Shown one piece after another: positions 25,601-31,892 of a DNA stretch of 64,000 nt. The notes under the pieces are model-generated. The model saw only the letters and a program-made list of their open reading frames with translations, was not told where the DNA came from and ran no database searches. The position numbers and the translations under genes were made by a program. The stretch lies in NCBI RefSeq assembly GCF_020536995.1, contig NC_068357.1, positions 146,888,559-146,952,558 on the forward strand. The letters are read 5' to 3'. This DNA is from Dreissena polymorpha. Taxonomy: Eukaryota; Mollusca; Bivalvia; Myida; Dreissenidae. The stretch's first letter is position 1. Each line of letters opens with the position of its first letter.

Positions 25601-28600
25601 TAAATAGATATAAGAGACGCATTCATTGGCCAACTTTTTAAGCTTAGTTAATTGGGTATTTCTTTTTTTTGAATTATACTGTGAAACAGTATAATACATG
25701 TAACAAATAACTTTTGTATGTATCATCATGCAGATATTGTATTAAATCTCTTGTTTTAAACACTTGCAAAATCAAAGAAAGTAACTACCAGTGTTATTTT
25801 GTTTGTATGTTTTTGGACTGTAAGAAAAACTGCATTGTCTGACATTTATAAATGTTTTAATCTGAAATAACATATATATTTATATTTAAACAACAATAAA
25901 CACTTAACATTTCACAACTCCTATATGCTTATATATATCAATTTTATCTTGCAAAATAGTTGCATATTACATTTAATTTTTTCCTAGTTCGGTGATGCGT
26001 ATCCTTCCTCGCGAGATGCGTCCGCACGTGAGGCTCGAGGATGTTGTAATCCTGCATAAGTCCATGTCTGACCTGATGCCCGGCCAGGCTGTTCTGCAGT
26101 TTATAGAGGTCCTCAAACAATGGCCACTCTTTGGTGCTGCAGTGTTTGAAATATCTGTAAGTATTCCACTAATAGACGTCCTCACACAATGGTCACTGTT
26201 TGGTGATTTTGTGTTTGAAATATCTGTAAGTATTCCACAAATAGAGCTGCTCAAACAAAGGCCGCTCTTTGATGCCTCCGTGTTTGAACTATCTGATTTA
26301 ATGCCACCATGTTTAAGGGATTTGGGAGTTAACAGACAATTTCATTCAAAGATTGCCAACATAGTTAAGCCATCAGCTTGAAGCTGTTCATTTTGCTCTG
26401 TAAACATACATACTTTCTAGCTTCTGCTGATGCTTTTTACTTAATAAAAAATATATACATGATTTTACAGAATTTGACCAAAAAACTGTTCTCTGTAAAG
26501 TTGTGAATACCTGAAATTCTTGTACCATAAAACCTTGTTCATTACAAGCATGTTTACAACCTATAATTAGTTTTAAAATCTCTTAGGTTATCGAAGTTTG
26601 TAAAATTTTGAAGATACAGTAAAACTGCGATAACTCGAGGTAGCACGGGACTGACCTCGATGTTCGAGTAATCGCAGGTTTCGAGTAATCCATGGTATTA
26701 TTTGTTTTCATTGTTTCGGTTGGTGATGCTTAACTTCTAACTGCAAACGCTCAGGCTTTGTAAAAATCGCTTAAGATTACAGTAAACTAAAATGAACAAT
26801 AAGACTGATCGTTCATTCATTTAATGTATTCAACATACACACATGATAACACATATGTTATCAAAAATGTTCAAGCAATATTGCAGTGTTTCTCAAACTG
26901 CAACTAACTTCACACCTGAGCAATTGTTTTTTGTCTGCTTGATTGCGCTTTTTTCACAGCTCAATTATTTTTATCACCGACCAGACAAGAAAGTGTCTTT
27001 GAATAATTGCCAGTTGATTACGTGTGAAATGCCTTTCAGGGACCAGCACACATCCTCGAGTTATCGAAAATCGCATGTCTGAGTTATTGCGGGTATTTTT
27101 ATATAGAATTTAAAGAAAAATGTTAGGGACTTCCTTTAATGCTCGAGTAATCGCCAGTTTTCAAGAAATCGCCAGCTCGAATTATTGCAATTCTACTGTA
27201 TTAACATGGTAAAGGTATTGGGATAAATTGACCTTTGTATTCTATTTAATTAACAAATAAGTATTCAGCATCAACTGATTTTTTTTTCATTAGTCAATCA
27301 TTGATATTATCAGAAGCAAAGTAAAAATTATTATATGCAACCAGCATTAAACCAGAAAAGCCTGCTTTTAACTCACAGTCTGTTTAGGTTGTATGCTGTT
27401 TGCTGCTGCTCATCTGTATCTTTGGGTTCAAAATGAAGGTTTTTAAACTTGAATCTTTTAAGAAAGGTCTTTAATTTAATTTGATTTTTAAAGGTACTAC
27501 AAACATGTCAAAATGTGTATATGATTGATAAAAGGTTTACATTTATGTTTTATTTTCTCCTACAGCAAGCGTACACATCATCCCTGCCCAAGTCCCTCCT
27601 CCTGGCTGTGGATCAGACCGGGGTCCATCTACTGGAGTCTAAGACCTTCGTAAGTAACATTTAACAGCACTCTGGGAAATCAAGGATTAATGCATGAGCT
27701 TAAAGTGTTGACCAGATTAGCATGTGCAGTCCGCAATTGGGGCAGAAACCTATGCTTTTATAGAATTTTTAGTTTAAAGGAAGTTTATTTTAAAAGAAAT
27801 CCAGCTTAGGCAAAAAATATCATCCCTGATTAGACAAACTGCACAGGCTAATCTGGGACAACACTTTATGCACATGCAATAAACCATTTTTTTCCCTTAA
27901 CGAGGCTTAATTCATAACGGATCAGTTATTAATATATGATTATACCCCAGCACAGAGGGGGTATATTGGGGTCACTCTGATGGTTAGTTTGTTCTTCTGT
28001 TTTTAATTAAAAGTGGGAATTAGTAGTGAAGCTCTAGTTATTTCTGCTCAATTTATGCATGAAATTATTGAATTTAGAATTATTAGTTATTTATTTATTC
28101 AAATTCTTCCAAGTAGTTGCAGTATATTTACCTTGAATATACATGTATACCCTTTATATAACCTTCCTTAAGAAACATTCTGTTTTTTTTTTGTAGTTTG
28201 CTTCAACAAATACTCATTTTTTGTTGTTGATATGTTACATCTTGTAGATAAGCAATAAAAAATCTCTTTAATTGTATCTGTTTGCACAATGTATTGTATG
28301 CAATCCATATAGAAATGCTGAAGAACTTCAGTTTGTGTATTTAAACTTTCCTTGTTTAAAGCGGGTGATCCACTCATACTCGTACACTGACATGCTGCAG
28401 ACCAGTCCTGCAATCAACAGTATCATGCTCATCGTGGGCGACATGGCCAAGGGGACTAAGTACATGTTCCAGACCAATCAGGTAAGTCTGCTTTACTACT
28501 TTTGTAAGTGAGATTGCCATAAGAATCATAATAGATTTTCTCAGCCAATACAGTAAAGTCTGTTGTAGTCATTGTGGTTAGCTTGGCTGAGAGAACCAAG

Positions 28601-30147
28601 TAGATGTTCTAGACCAATAAAATGGTCGCTTTTAAGCAAATAGGACTGTTGAGATTGAACCAATCATGGAAAAGTTTTGTTATTACAGCTTCATATACAT
28701 GTACACAGAATTATATCCGCATTTTCATTGAAGCCCTAAGTTTCATAAACCAGTTGTTTTTATGCCCCCTTTCGAAGAAAAGGGGGTATATAGTTTTCGC
28801 ACTGTCCGTCAGTCTGTCTGTCAGTCTGTCACACTTTTCGTGTCCGCTCTCTAATTTAAATAGTTTTCATCCGATCTTTACGAAACTTGGTTAGAAGTTG
28901 TATCTAGACAATATCTAGGTCAAGTTCGAATATGGGTCATGCCGGGTCAAAAACTAGGTCACGGGGTCATTTATGCATTTCAAGCATTTAGCATGGTGTC
29001 CGCTCTGTAATAGAAGTAGTTTTCATCCGATAATCACCATACTTGGTCAGAAGTTGTATCTAGACAATATCTAGGTCAAGTTAGAATATGGGTCATGCAG
29101 GGTCAAAAACTAGGTCACAGGGTCACTTAGTGCATTTCAAGCATTTAGCATGGTGTCCGCTCTCTAATTGAAGTAGTTTTCATCCGATCTTCACCAAATT
29201 TGGTCAGAAGTTGTGTCTAGACAATATATAGGTCAAGTTCAAAAATGGGTCATTCCGGGTCAAAAACTAGATCACGAGGTCACTTAGTGCATTTCAAGCA
29301 TTAAGCATGGTGTCCGCTCTCTAATTGAAGTAGTTTTCATCTGATCTTAATCAAATTTGGTCAGAAGTTGTGTCTAGATGACATGTAGGTCAAGTTCGAA
29401 TATGGGTCATGATAAAGTTATCAAGTTGTCCAAAACCTTCAAACGGCGTATCTTGTGACAGTTTGGGCGCCACCCCCCCTCCCCCCGGTTGGATTGGACA
29501 AAATCCAAGGGAAGTAATAAGCTTTAAAGGGAGATGATTTCTATACATGCCAAATGATAAATAGAAATTTTATTTCGAAGTGGCGCAGTAGGGGGCATTG
29601 TGTTTCTGACGAACACATCTCTTGTTTTGGACAATAAGCATCAGATGTTGTACAAAAGTCAAACTAAGTCTAAGCAATGTTATTTTATCAAAGCAACAAA
29701 CAAGAATGAATTTCAAGAATTTGTAAGCAACTCTTATGAATGTCTTCAATATGTCTTCCCAGATTAGCTTGTCTCGTCTGCTAATGCTAATGAGAGACGA
29801 AACTTTTCGCTTTTATGGAATATTTCATATAAAGAAAGAATCTTGTACAAAAATCCAGTCTGGGCGGGAGATGTGGACTGCATATGCAAAACTAGGATGA
29901 CATTTTACGCATGTGCATTAAGCCAAGGTTTATCCAGAACAATTCTCATTTTATCCTTCATTATTTCTAGGCGTCCCAGATTGCTCACCTGATCAAGGAG
30001 TACACAGAAGAGCTGAAGGGTCGATCACTGATTGTCCCCCCTGAGAAAATGGACGCCTCAATGATCAAGAAGGCGTGTCGGTCCAGTGTGTTCATAGACT
30101 CATATGATGAGGAGATGTTTTCGGCCATGTTGTCGAACAAAACGTAA
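1500..30147 (+). CDS. Unconventional myosin tail (MyTH4-FERM-MyTH4-FERM), 3' part of the gene, 19 exons
   Basis: MyTH4-FERM myosins move on actin and carry cargo in filopodia, microvilli and stereocilia; the tail seen here is the cargo-binding part. Exons: 1500-1631, 3571-3729, 4426-4496, 4797-4986, 6132-6314, 7524-7928, 13253-13389, 14130-14326, 15071-15193, 16394-16560, 16979-17137, 17712-17796, 21671-21771, 22344-22463, 22897-22964, 25988-26156, 27566-27649, 28362-28481, 29971-30147. All junctions are GT-AG, phases agree throughout, and the sum is 2847 nt (948 residues plus stop). Domains by residue of this fragment: end of MyTH4-1 (1-44), FERM1 (about 48-375), linker (381-430), MyTH4-2 (about 430-613, with YLQLIKQTTDHP and KFPPSAKEI), FERM2 (about 615-905), C-terminal extension (906-948). 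No SH3 is seen between FERM1 and MyTH4-2, which argues against ordinary myosin VII; class XXII is my best guess. Motor and IQ exons are upstream of the window. Confidence 0.9.
1698..1830 (+). repeat. tRNA-like SINE fragment
   Basis: ttcagttggtagagcactgg resembles a tRNA D-arm and pol III A box, and ctggtttgattctg 40 bases later resembles a degraded B box. The remainder is unlike a tRNA, so this is probably an old tRNA-derived SINE head. Confidence 0.4.
1900..3570. other. Myosin intron, no further feature recognised
   Basis: AT-rich intron sequence between the first two myosin exons of the window. It has homopolymer runs (poly-A near 2190) but no recognisable element or coding sequence. Confidence 0.5.
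3571..3729 (+). CDS. Myosin exon b: start of FERM1 (F1 lobe)
   Basis: Acceptor ttttcag, donor gtacgg, 53 codons, phase 0 to 0. Encodes PLVCKVHFMDGKMKAVSIMP then TTHDVLSKVAKKIGL, the ubiquitin-like F1 lobe pattern (strand-strand-helix) of MyTH4-FERM myosins. Confidence 0.87.
3762..4008. repeat. Palindromic interspersed repeat (GCCTGTGCAGTC family), full-length copy
   Basis: About 245 bp. It reads from ctgtgaaaattgg..gcatgtgcgtaaagtg through cagtcagggatgacac, then repeats the same words in inverted order (tggactgcacagg, gacactttacgcatatgcattaa, ccttttcacagag). Many other copies occur in this window, so this is a highly amplified family, probably a MITE. Confidence 0.8.
4426..4496 (+). CDS. Myosin exon c: FERM1 F1 lobe
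   Basis: Acceptor ttgtctgcag, donor gtaaga, 71 nt, ends after two bases of a codon. Encodes VTTEYERYIRAYEYVADVLA and then HWE, the end of the F1 lobe. Confidence 0.85.
4797..4986 (+). CDS. Myosin exon d: FERM1 F1-F2 junction
   Basis: 190 nt. The acceptor ccatatgaag was chosen because it is the nearby AG that supplies the single base needed to complete the split codon; the more obvious cag four bases downstream breaks the frame. Encodes LIFRKRVYRQVHDIPNDPVE and YHLLYAEAVNKVVK, the family pattern entering the F2 lobe. Donor gttggt. Confidence 0.82.
5318..5522. mobile_element. Palindromic MITE flanked by TTAA
   Basis: Lies between TTAA at 5314-5317 and TTAA at 5523-5526, with CCCTTTG..TTTAAGGG ends. 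The core is a strong hairpin (cctgatgagacgccac then gtggcgtctcatctgg) embedded in caaacagtttgg repeats. A second copy is at 10679-10883. TTAA target sites suggest mobilisation by a piggyBac-type transposase (inference). Confidence 0.75.
5825..6125. repeat. Two degraded copies of the palindromic GCCTGTGCAGTC repeat
   Basis: Contains cagataagcccgtgcagtctgc near 5865, gtccctgatagcctgtgcagacg near 5978 and a better half from gtccctgattagcccgtgcag at about 6056 to cacttttcgcac at 6114. It runs almost into the 3' splice site of the myosin exon at 6132. Confidence 0.7.
6132..6314 (+). CDS. Myosin exon e: FERM1 F2 lobe
   Basis: 61 codons, phase 0 to 0, acceptor cacgcag, donor gttggt. Encodes ERVALQLAGLQAQVVLGAYQ, the acyl-CoA-binding-protein-like helical F2 lobe. 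A copy of the palindromic repeat runs to about 7-10 bases before the exon, so the acceptor lies at the repeat edge. Confidence 0.88.
6659..7384. mobile_element. hAT-like DNA transposon remnant with intact target duplication
   Basis: The element begins TAGGGCTGTAATGATAC and ends GTATTCGTTACAGCCCTA, near-perfect inverted termini of the hAT type. It is flanked on both sides by the same 8 bp, CATTTTAC (6651-6658 and 7385-7392), which is the hAT target-site length. Inside, at about 7135-7205, a frame reads KYMLFVWSYFGFPQKDKTKTIC, resembling the start of a BED zinc finger (aromatic spacing and a first Cys) found in hAT transposases. At 726 bp it cannot encode a transposase. The perfect duplication indicates a relatively recent insertion in this myosin intron. 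Confidence 0.88.
7524..7928 (+). CDS. Myosin exon f: FERM1 F2 end and F3 lobe
   Basis: Longest exon of the fragment (135 codons, phase 0 to 0), acceptor tttcag, donor gtagat. Encodes VWYLTCVKQFPLYGCTLFPI followed by an F3 (PH/PTB-like) lobe with LLAVNMDGVKFI and, near the end, FMFETNHKEDLGNLIASY. Confidence 0.9.
8240..8660. repeat. AGGTCA-rich interspersed repeat
   Basis: Several aaggtcacaatttaa and aaggtcaaaggttcat words, the style of the short mollusc repeats seen elsewhere in the window. Its boundaries are unclear. Confidence 0.45.
8661..10583. other. Myosin intron, AT-rich, nothing recognised
   Basis: Unique-looking AT-rich intron sequence in the 5.3-kb intron before the linker exon. 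I looked for an SH3-coding exon here and found no ALYDY-like motif with suitable splice sites, but a divergent short exon could escape inspection. Confidence 0.45.
10584..10975. repeat. Palindromic GCCTGTGCAGTC repeat, split by a nested MITE
   Basis: The left part (agccttgttgtgggaaaactggg, then attagcctgtgcag) and the right part (gtccctgataagcctg, catgcatcaagcccagtttcc) belong to the same family as 3762-4008. A TTAA-flanked MITE at 10679-10883 interrupts it, so the palindromic repeat was there first. Confidence 0.72.
10679..10883. mobile_element. Second copy of the palindromic TTAA MITE (opposite orientation)
   Basis: The left TTAA is at 10675-10678; the right side has decayed to gggtaaaa. 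It carries the same gagacgccacagaacgtggc hairpin and caaacagttt words as 5318-5522 but in reverse orientation, and is nested in the palindromic repeat. Confidence 0.75.
11661..11918. repeat. Interspersed repeat, GGGGGACAT / AGGTCAAGGTCA family
   Basis: Starts ccccagtctatactggggga, carries aactttaacattggccataa, cttgatatttggcatgcatg and ggtgaaaggtcaaggtcatc, and ends after a run of G. Related copies are near 12219, 14500, 15441 and 23137. Confidence 0.72.
11989..12867. mobile_element. Tigger/pogo-like non-autonomous element with nested insertion
   Basis: Bounded by TA on both sides (11987-11988 and 12868-12869). The left end is CAGTCTAAACCTGATGGTTC; the right end, read in reverse, is CAGTCAAAACCCTATGGTGC. 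TA duplication and CAGT-type ends fit the pogo/Tigger branch of Tc1-mariner. A copy of the AGGTCAAGGTCA repeat (about 12219-12460) sits inside it. No transposase frame remains. Confidence 0.72.
12219..12460. repeat. Nested AGGTCAAGGTCA-family repeat with poly-C start
   Basis: A run of about 18 C, then cttgatttttggcatgcctg, gtgaaaggtcaaggtcaaag, aaagcggcgcagtagggttc and cacatctcttgttt, the same order as in the other copies of the family. It interrupts the Tigger-like element. Confidence 0.72.
13253..13389 (+). CDS. Myosin exon g: linker between FERM1 and MyTH4-2
   Basis: 137 nt after a 5.3-kb intron; acceptor tcttgtag, donor gtattg. Encodes a charged linker with TDEEKLKLYEDLVRARR and SSFLRNTLRR. 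Myosin VII would carry an SH3 domain around this point; this exon has no SH3 pattern and joins in phase to MyTH4-2. Confidence 0.78.
13411..13570. repeat. Partial palindromic GCCTGTGCAGTC repeat
   Basis: gagccttgttctgggaaaac, then tttaatgcatgtgcattaag, then atcacttcttagcgaaaatc identify a degraded half to two-thirds copy just downstream of the linker exon. Confidence 0.65.
14130..14326 (+). CDS. Myosin exon h: start of MyTH4-2
   Basis: 197 nt; the acceptor catag gives the one base needed by the previous split codon. Encodes GMFDVSYWSFSKVALKQCL and AVEELSLKVFNSLLIYSGVI, the first helices of MyTH4. The donor is gtatgg. Confidence 0.84.
14500..14817. repeat. AGGTCAAGGTCA-family repeat with duplicated head
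   Basis: The head ccactatagtgggggacata occurs twice (from about 14509 and 14558), so the 5' end is duplicated or two copies abut. The tail has ggtgaaaggtcaaggtcgag, a perfect AGGTCA-A-AGGTCA direct repeat at 14742-14754, and acatatcttgttt. Confidence 0.72.
15071..15193 (+). CDS. Myosin exon i: MyTH4-2 core
   Basis: 123 nt, acceptor cctccag, donor gttaca. Encodes ESEALCNEFYLQLIKQTTDH, the canonical MyTH4 signature (LRDELYCQLIKQT in relatives). Confidence 0.92.
15441..15852. repeat. AGGTCAAGGTCA-family repeat
   Basis: Starts tatgcccccggtagggttac, has cagtccgtcagtgtgtcagt, then cttgatatttggcatgcatg, gtggtgaaaggtcaagg and the terminal acacatctcttgtt. Confidence 0.72.
16085..16335. repeat. Palindromic GCCTGTGCAGTC repeat, near full-length
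   Basis: From gagagctgtgccctgggaaa through gcatgtgcattaagtg, tagcctgtgtagtccacaca, and a decayed right half ending near 16335, about 60 bases before the next myosin exon. Confidence 0.7.
16394..16560 (+). CDS. Myosin exon j: MyTH4-2
   Basis: 167 nt, acceptor gctgcag, donor gtactg. Encodes NKRNWQLMCVATSCVVPSNS, matching the W-x-L-x4-T-x3-PS core of MyTH4, then MKYLNCHLRK and YARFCNK. Confidence 0.92.
16979..17137 (+). CDS. Myosin exon k: end of MyTH4-2 and start of FERM2
   Basis: 53 codons, phase 0 to 0, acceptor ttctatag, donor gtgaga. RKFPPSAKEIECVIARKPI is the MyTH4 exit; KVFFLNGDNRIIEFDAAATC begins the F1 lobe of FERM2. Confidence 0.92.
17712..17796 (+). CDS. Myosin exon l: FERM2 F1 lobe
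   Basis: 85 nt, acceptor aatttcag, donor gtaagt. Encodes LIKTVKAKIGMRSDAECFAL then YEVTPGTS, parallel to KVAKKIGLQSVEGWAIYEVT of FERM1. Confidence 0.9.
17936..21050. repeat. 3.1-kb minisatellite with 42-bp and 58-bp unit forms
   Basis: Lies inside one myosin intron (17797-21670). From 17951 to 18538 there are 14 units of exactly 42 bp (ataccttgtgtgactatatc, agacagggcttattagacc). From 18539 to 21016 there are 42 units of exactly 58 bp, each the 42-bp unit with 16 bases (tagctcataatgtctg) inserted after aggg. One lone 42-bp unit sits at 19293-19334. Spacing is otherwise free of length changes. Linked point variants recur (ttagaacacaa with gtgacaatatc), indicating block duplications. The 42-bp section happens to be open in one frame because 42 is divisible by three; it is not a gene. 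Confidence 0.97.
21671..21771 (+). CDS. Myosin exon m: FERM2 F1 end
   Basis: 101 nt after the 3.9-kb intron that holds the minisatellite; acceptor tccctag, donor gtgaga. Encodes RMSDTLSKWERICKGAS and EMKLVFK. Confidence 0.86.
22344..22463 (+). CDS. Myosin exon n: FERM2 F1-F2 junction
   Basis: 40 codons, phase 0 to 0, acceptor gtttgcag, donor gtatgt. KRLFIDPYLNPIDPVECDLI is the strongly conserved entry to the F2 lobe in MyTH4-FERM myosins, followed by FHQLIEDVFENHAPITPQDA. Confidence 0.93.
22683..22782. repeat. Fragment of the palindromic GCCTGTGCAGTC repeat
   Basis: gctaatctgggacaatactt, catgccataagcccag and gaaccaggct are degraded versions of one half of the family. Confidence 0.5.
22897..22964 (+). 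CDS. Myosin exon o: FERM2 F2 lobe
   Basis: 68 nt, acceptor atcaag (weak, short pyrimidine tract), donor gttagt. Encodes VRLCALKIQSESEEIKPGDI, an F2 helix. Confidence 0.8.
23137..23372. repeat. AGGTCAAGGTCA-family repeat
   Basis: cttccggtagggtggcatat at the head, cattttgagtggtgaaagaa in the middle and acaaacacatatcttgtttg at the end match the family order. Confidence 0.7.
23919..24264. mobile_element. MITE-like element with AGGGTTC..GAACCCT ends
   Basis: Short inverted ends (AGGGTTC and GAACCCTG) about 345 bp apart, flanked on both sides by CAATAC. The interior is rich in aatcagggaaaaatgaggga-type words repeated in both halves. The ends resemble hAT elements, but the flanking duplication is shorter than 8 bp, so the superfamily is uncertain. 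Confidence 0.6.
24431..25580. repeat. About 1.1-kb repeat, TAGCTCGACTATT family, copy 1
   Basis: Begins agctcgactattatac and ends with aatagtcgagcgcgctgtc and ctgacagctcttgtt, so the ends carry short inverted words (CTCGACTATT). The interior has three imperfect copies of a block with atattgctttcatattttgc and aacaagagcagac. Long C, T and A runs at 25160-25450 look expanded. Copy 2 is at 31893-32940. Confidence 0.82.
25988..26156 (+). CDS. Myosin exon p: FERM2 F2 lobe, with duplicated 3' edge
   Basis: 169 nt, acceptor ttcctag, donor gtaagt at 26157. Encodes MRILPREMRPHVRLEDVVIL and FIEVLKQWPLFGAAVFEIS. The last 54 coding bases and the first intron bases are repeated twice more immediately downstream (69-bp period), including a second intact gtaagt at 26226. 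Confidence 0.87.
26103..26297 (+). repeat. Three-copy 69-bp duplication across an exon-intron boundary
   Basis: Copies begin at 26103, 26172 and 26241 (each atagaggtcctc or a variant), exactly 69 bp apart. Copies 1 and 2 both end aaatatct followed by gtaagtattccac; in copy 3 the donor is gone (ctatctgattta). The unit is 23 codons and stays open in the myosin frame through all three copies. Confidence 0.92.
26617..27198. mobile_element. Tigger/pogo-like non-autonomous element
   Basis: Bounded by TA at 26615-26616 and 27199-27200. Left end CAGTAAAACTGCGATAACTC; right end, in reverse, CAGTAGAATTGCAATAATTC. The CAGTARAAC-x5-GATAA form is typical of Tigger/pogo elements. Related ctcgagtaatcgc words lie inside both ends. 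No transposase frame. Confidence 0.8.
27566..27649 (+). CDS. Myosin exon q: FERM2 F3 lobe
   Basis: 28 codons, phase 0 to 0, acceptor cctacag, donor gtaagt. LLLAVDQTGVHLLESKTF matches LLLAIN-x2-GV-x-LL of the FERM F3 lobe. Confidence 0.9.
27662..27912. repeat. Palindromic GCCTGTGCAGTC repeat, near full-length
   Basis: agcactctgggaaatcaagg at the start, gattagcatgtgcagtccgc, then the inverse gactaaactgcacaggct-type words, acactttatgcacatgcaat and taacgaggctta at the end. Confidence 0.72.
28362..28481 (+). CDS. Myosin exon r: FERM2 F3 lobe
   Basis: 40 codons, phase 0 to 0, acceptor gtttaaag, donor gtaagt. Encodes IHSYSYTDMLQTSPAINSIM then KGTKYMFQTNQ, the F3 strands before the last helix. Confidence 0.9.
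28760..29625. repeat. Composite repeat with four internal copies of a 140-bp block
   Basis: Head tatgccccctttcgaagaaa and cagtctgtctgtcagtctgt; then four imperfect copies (from about 28843, 28990, 29150 and 29310) of a block with gtgtccgctctctaat, agttttcatccgatc and gtatctagacaatatctagg. The tail from about 29500 (aatccaagggaagtaataag to acacatctcttgtt) is that of the AGGTCAAGGTCA family, so two families share a 3' tail. Confidence 0.78.
29755..29958. repeat. Palindromic GCCTGTGCAGTC repeat just upstream of the last myosin exon
   Basis: cccagattagcttgtctcgt, aaaatccagtctgggcggga, tgacattttacgcatgtgca and aaggtttatccagaacaatt. The copy ends about 12 bases before the acceptor of exon 29971-30147. 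Confidence 0.68.
29971..30147 (+). CDS. Myosin last exon: end of FERM2 and C-terminal extension
   Basis: Acceptor tatttctag; 58 codons then TAA at 30145-30147. ASQIAHLIKEYTEEL is the last F3 helix. It is followed by about 43 residues (SLIVPPEKMDASMIKKAC and so on) beyond the normal FERM end, of unknown role. Confidence 0.92.
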   Translation, partial: ASQIAHLIKEYTEELKGRSLIVPPEKMDASMIKKACRSSVFIDSYDEEMFSAMLSNKT

Positions 30148-30690
30148 CATTGTGTATAGACTCACTCCAATGCCATGACAGCTGTGGTTTGAATATTTAA
30201 ATGTGTGCAGTATTATTTTGTGGGGATATTTCGGACATGGAAGTTTGAACAAATAAGATTTGTGTCTTGAAATTAATTTTTATGTAAAATTAGGTAAGAT
30301 TAAGTTGTTCCTTTGAAAACTGGATTTTGTTTTGATCTTAAAGTACAATATTACAATTATAATGTTATAAATGTGTAATAAATGATTATATGTCCAGATT
30401 TAAAACATAAATTTTTTCTCCTTTTATTTAGATAATGTGTTTTTATATATAAATTTTAATACAGGAATCAAAAAGAAATTGAATGAACTTTAACTATGTA
30501 AATCATAATATTTGTAATATGGCCCTTTTTTGTATTCTCTGAATTATTTTTCTGTTTTATCTGATTGAATTATTTACTCTGAGAATCTCCCTTTTTGATG
30601 TTCTCTGTCTATGCATGCACACTTCGTCTATGCCTATTGTAACATGTGTAACATGTAAACATTAAACACTTCATGTTGTATTGTATGTGC
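30148..30690 (+). other. Probable 3' UTR of the myosin gene
   Basis: AT-rich sequence directly after the stop with an AATAAA at 30377-30382 and an ATTAAA at about 30661, either of which could direct polyadenylation. The exact end cannot be told from sequence alone. Confidence 0.55.
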
Positions 30691-31232
30691 AATTGCTAGT
30701 CATTACTCTATGTATATTTAATATTTTTTTATATATAATGCTGAGTAATATTAGTTCTTTTGAAGACTTCATTTGCAATAAGTCCTCATCATCATTTTAA
30801 TATGTTTGTTTTATTTATAAATTATCAAGCATCAAGCTGCTGCTAAAGGAAGCTGCAAGAAGACCCACTTAATGTCCAATCGTTTATGTTAATCAGGCAT
30901 TTCCATATAAACACAAAACTGTGATTTGTATTGTACAATGTCAGTTTGTACGAAAGTTAATCAATATTAGTTTGATTTGAATAATATTGAGCCATGAAAA
31001 TCGCTCTTCATAAGTCATGGCATGTCCACAATAATCATCAAAATGCACTTTATTTTACAGTAGACTGGTTCTACATTTTTATTCATGTACCACCTTCTCA
31101 CTCCATGTATAGAGAGTAGTTACTTTTATACATAAAATTACAACCTATCATGTGTTTGATATGAAACGTTTTTTAATGAAGTAATTTTTACACTTGAACT
31201 GGAAAAAAATATCATGTAATCATATCCTTTAA

Positions 31233-31600
31233 GCTCACCTGAGCACAACATGCTAATTGTGAGATTTGTTTTTGCCTTTAGTCAACGCTGTGTCATGCAC
31301 CGTCAACCTTTGTGCCATCAAGGTCAAATGCCTTGAATTGCCTTCATGAAATTTGGTGAGAACATTTTTGCAATGATATCTTGGCCAAGTGCCAACCTGG
31401 GACATTAATTGGGTCTAAATAAGTGTGACTTTTCAAATTCAATGAAACGTTTGTGCACAATTGTCTCATTATTGCCCAACTTTTATGGAACATAGTGAAA
31501 CATGGTGAAAGCATATTTCATTGGTTAGTACTGTATCAAATTTAGCTAAATTGTACTTAACAATTCAGATGAGCGGTTATAAGATCCTCAACTATACAAT
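31233..31600. repeat. Shorter copy of the CTCACCTGAGCAC repeat
   Basis: Starts gctcacctgagcacaacatg and ends near cagatgagcggttataagat; it shares the ends of 153-936 but is about half as long. Confidence 0.55.
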
Positions 31601-31892
31601 TTTATATGAATCTTTTATACTTGTTTTCACTCTAAAAATACTCGTTTTTGCTTGTATTTTGCATATATTTTAACATTATATGAAATAAAATTTGAATTAT
31701 TTCTTACCAAGCATTCTTGCTACTATTGATATGGTGATCATCACTTGTTTACTAACCACTGCTCTTGAACAAACAGTTTGCATTTGTAAGATCCATAAAG
31801 TTATTGCTCTTGTGGAAATTATTTTGATTTTAGCGAGGCATGTCAAGATGTAATGTATACAATAACAATTACAGCTTAAGCGATTGATTTTT

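Noticed and set aside
28622-28894. 90-codon open frame with LSVSLSVSLSHF
   Set aside because: It is produced by the gtcagtctgtctgtcagt head of an interspersed repeat.
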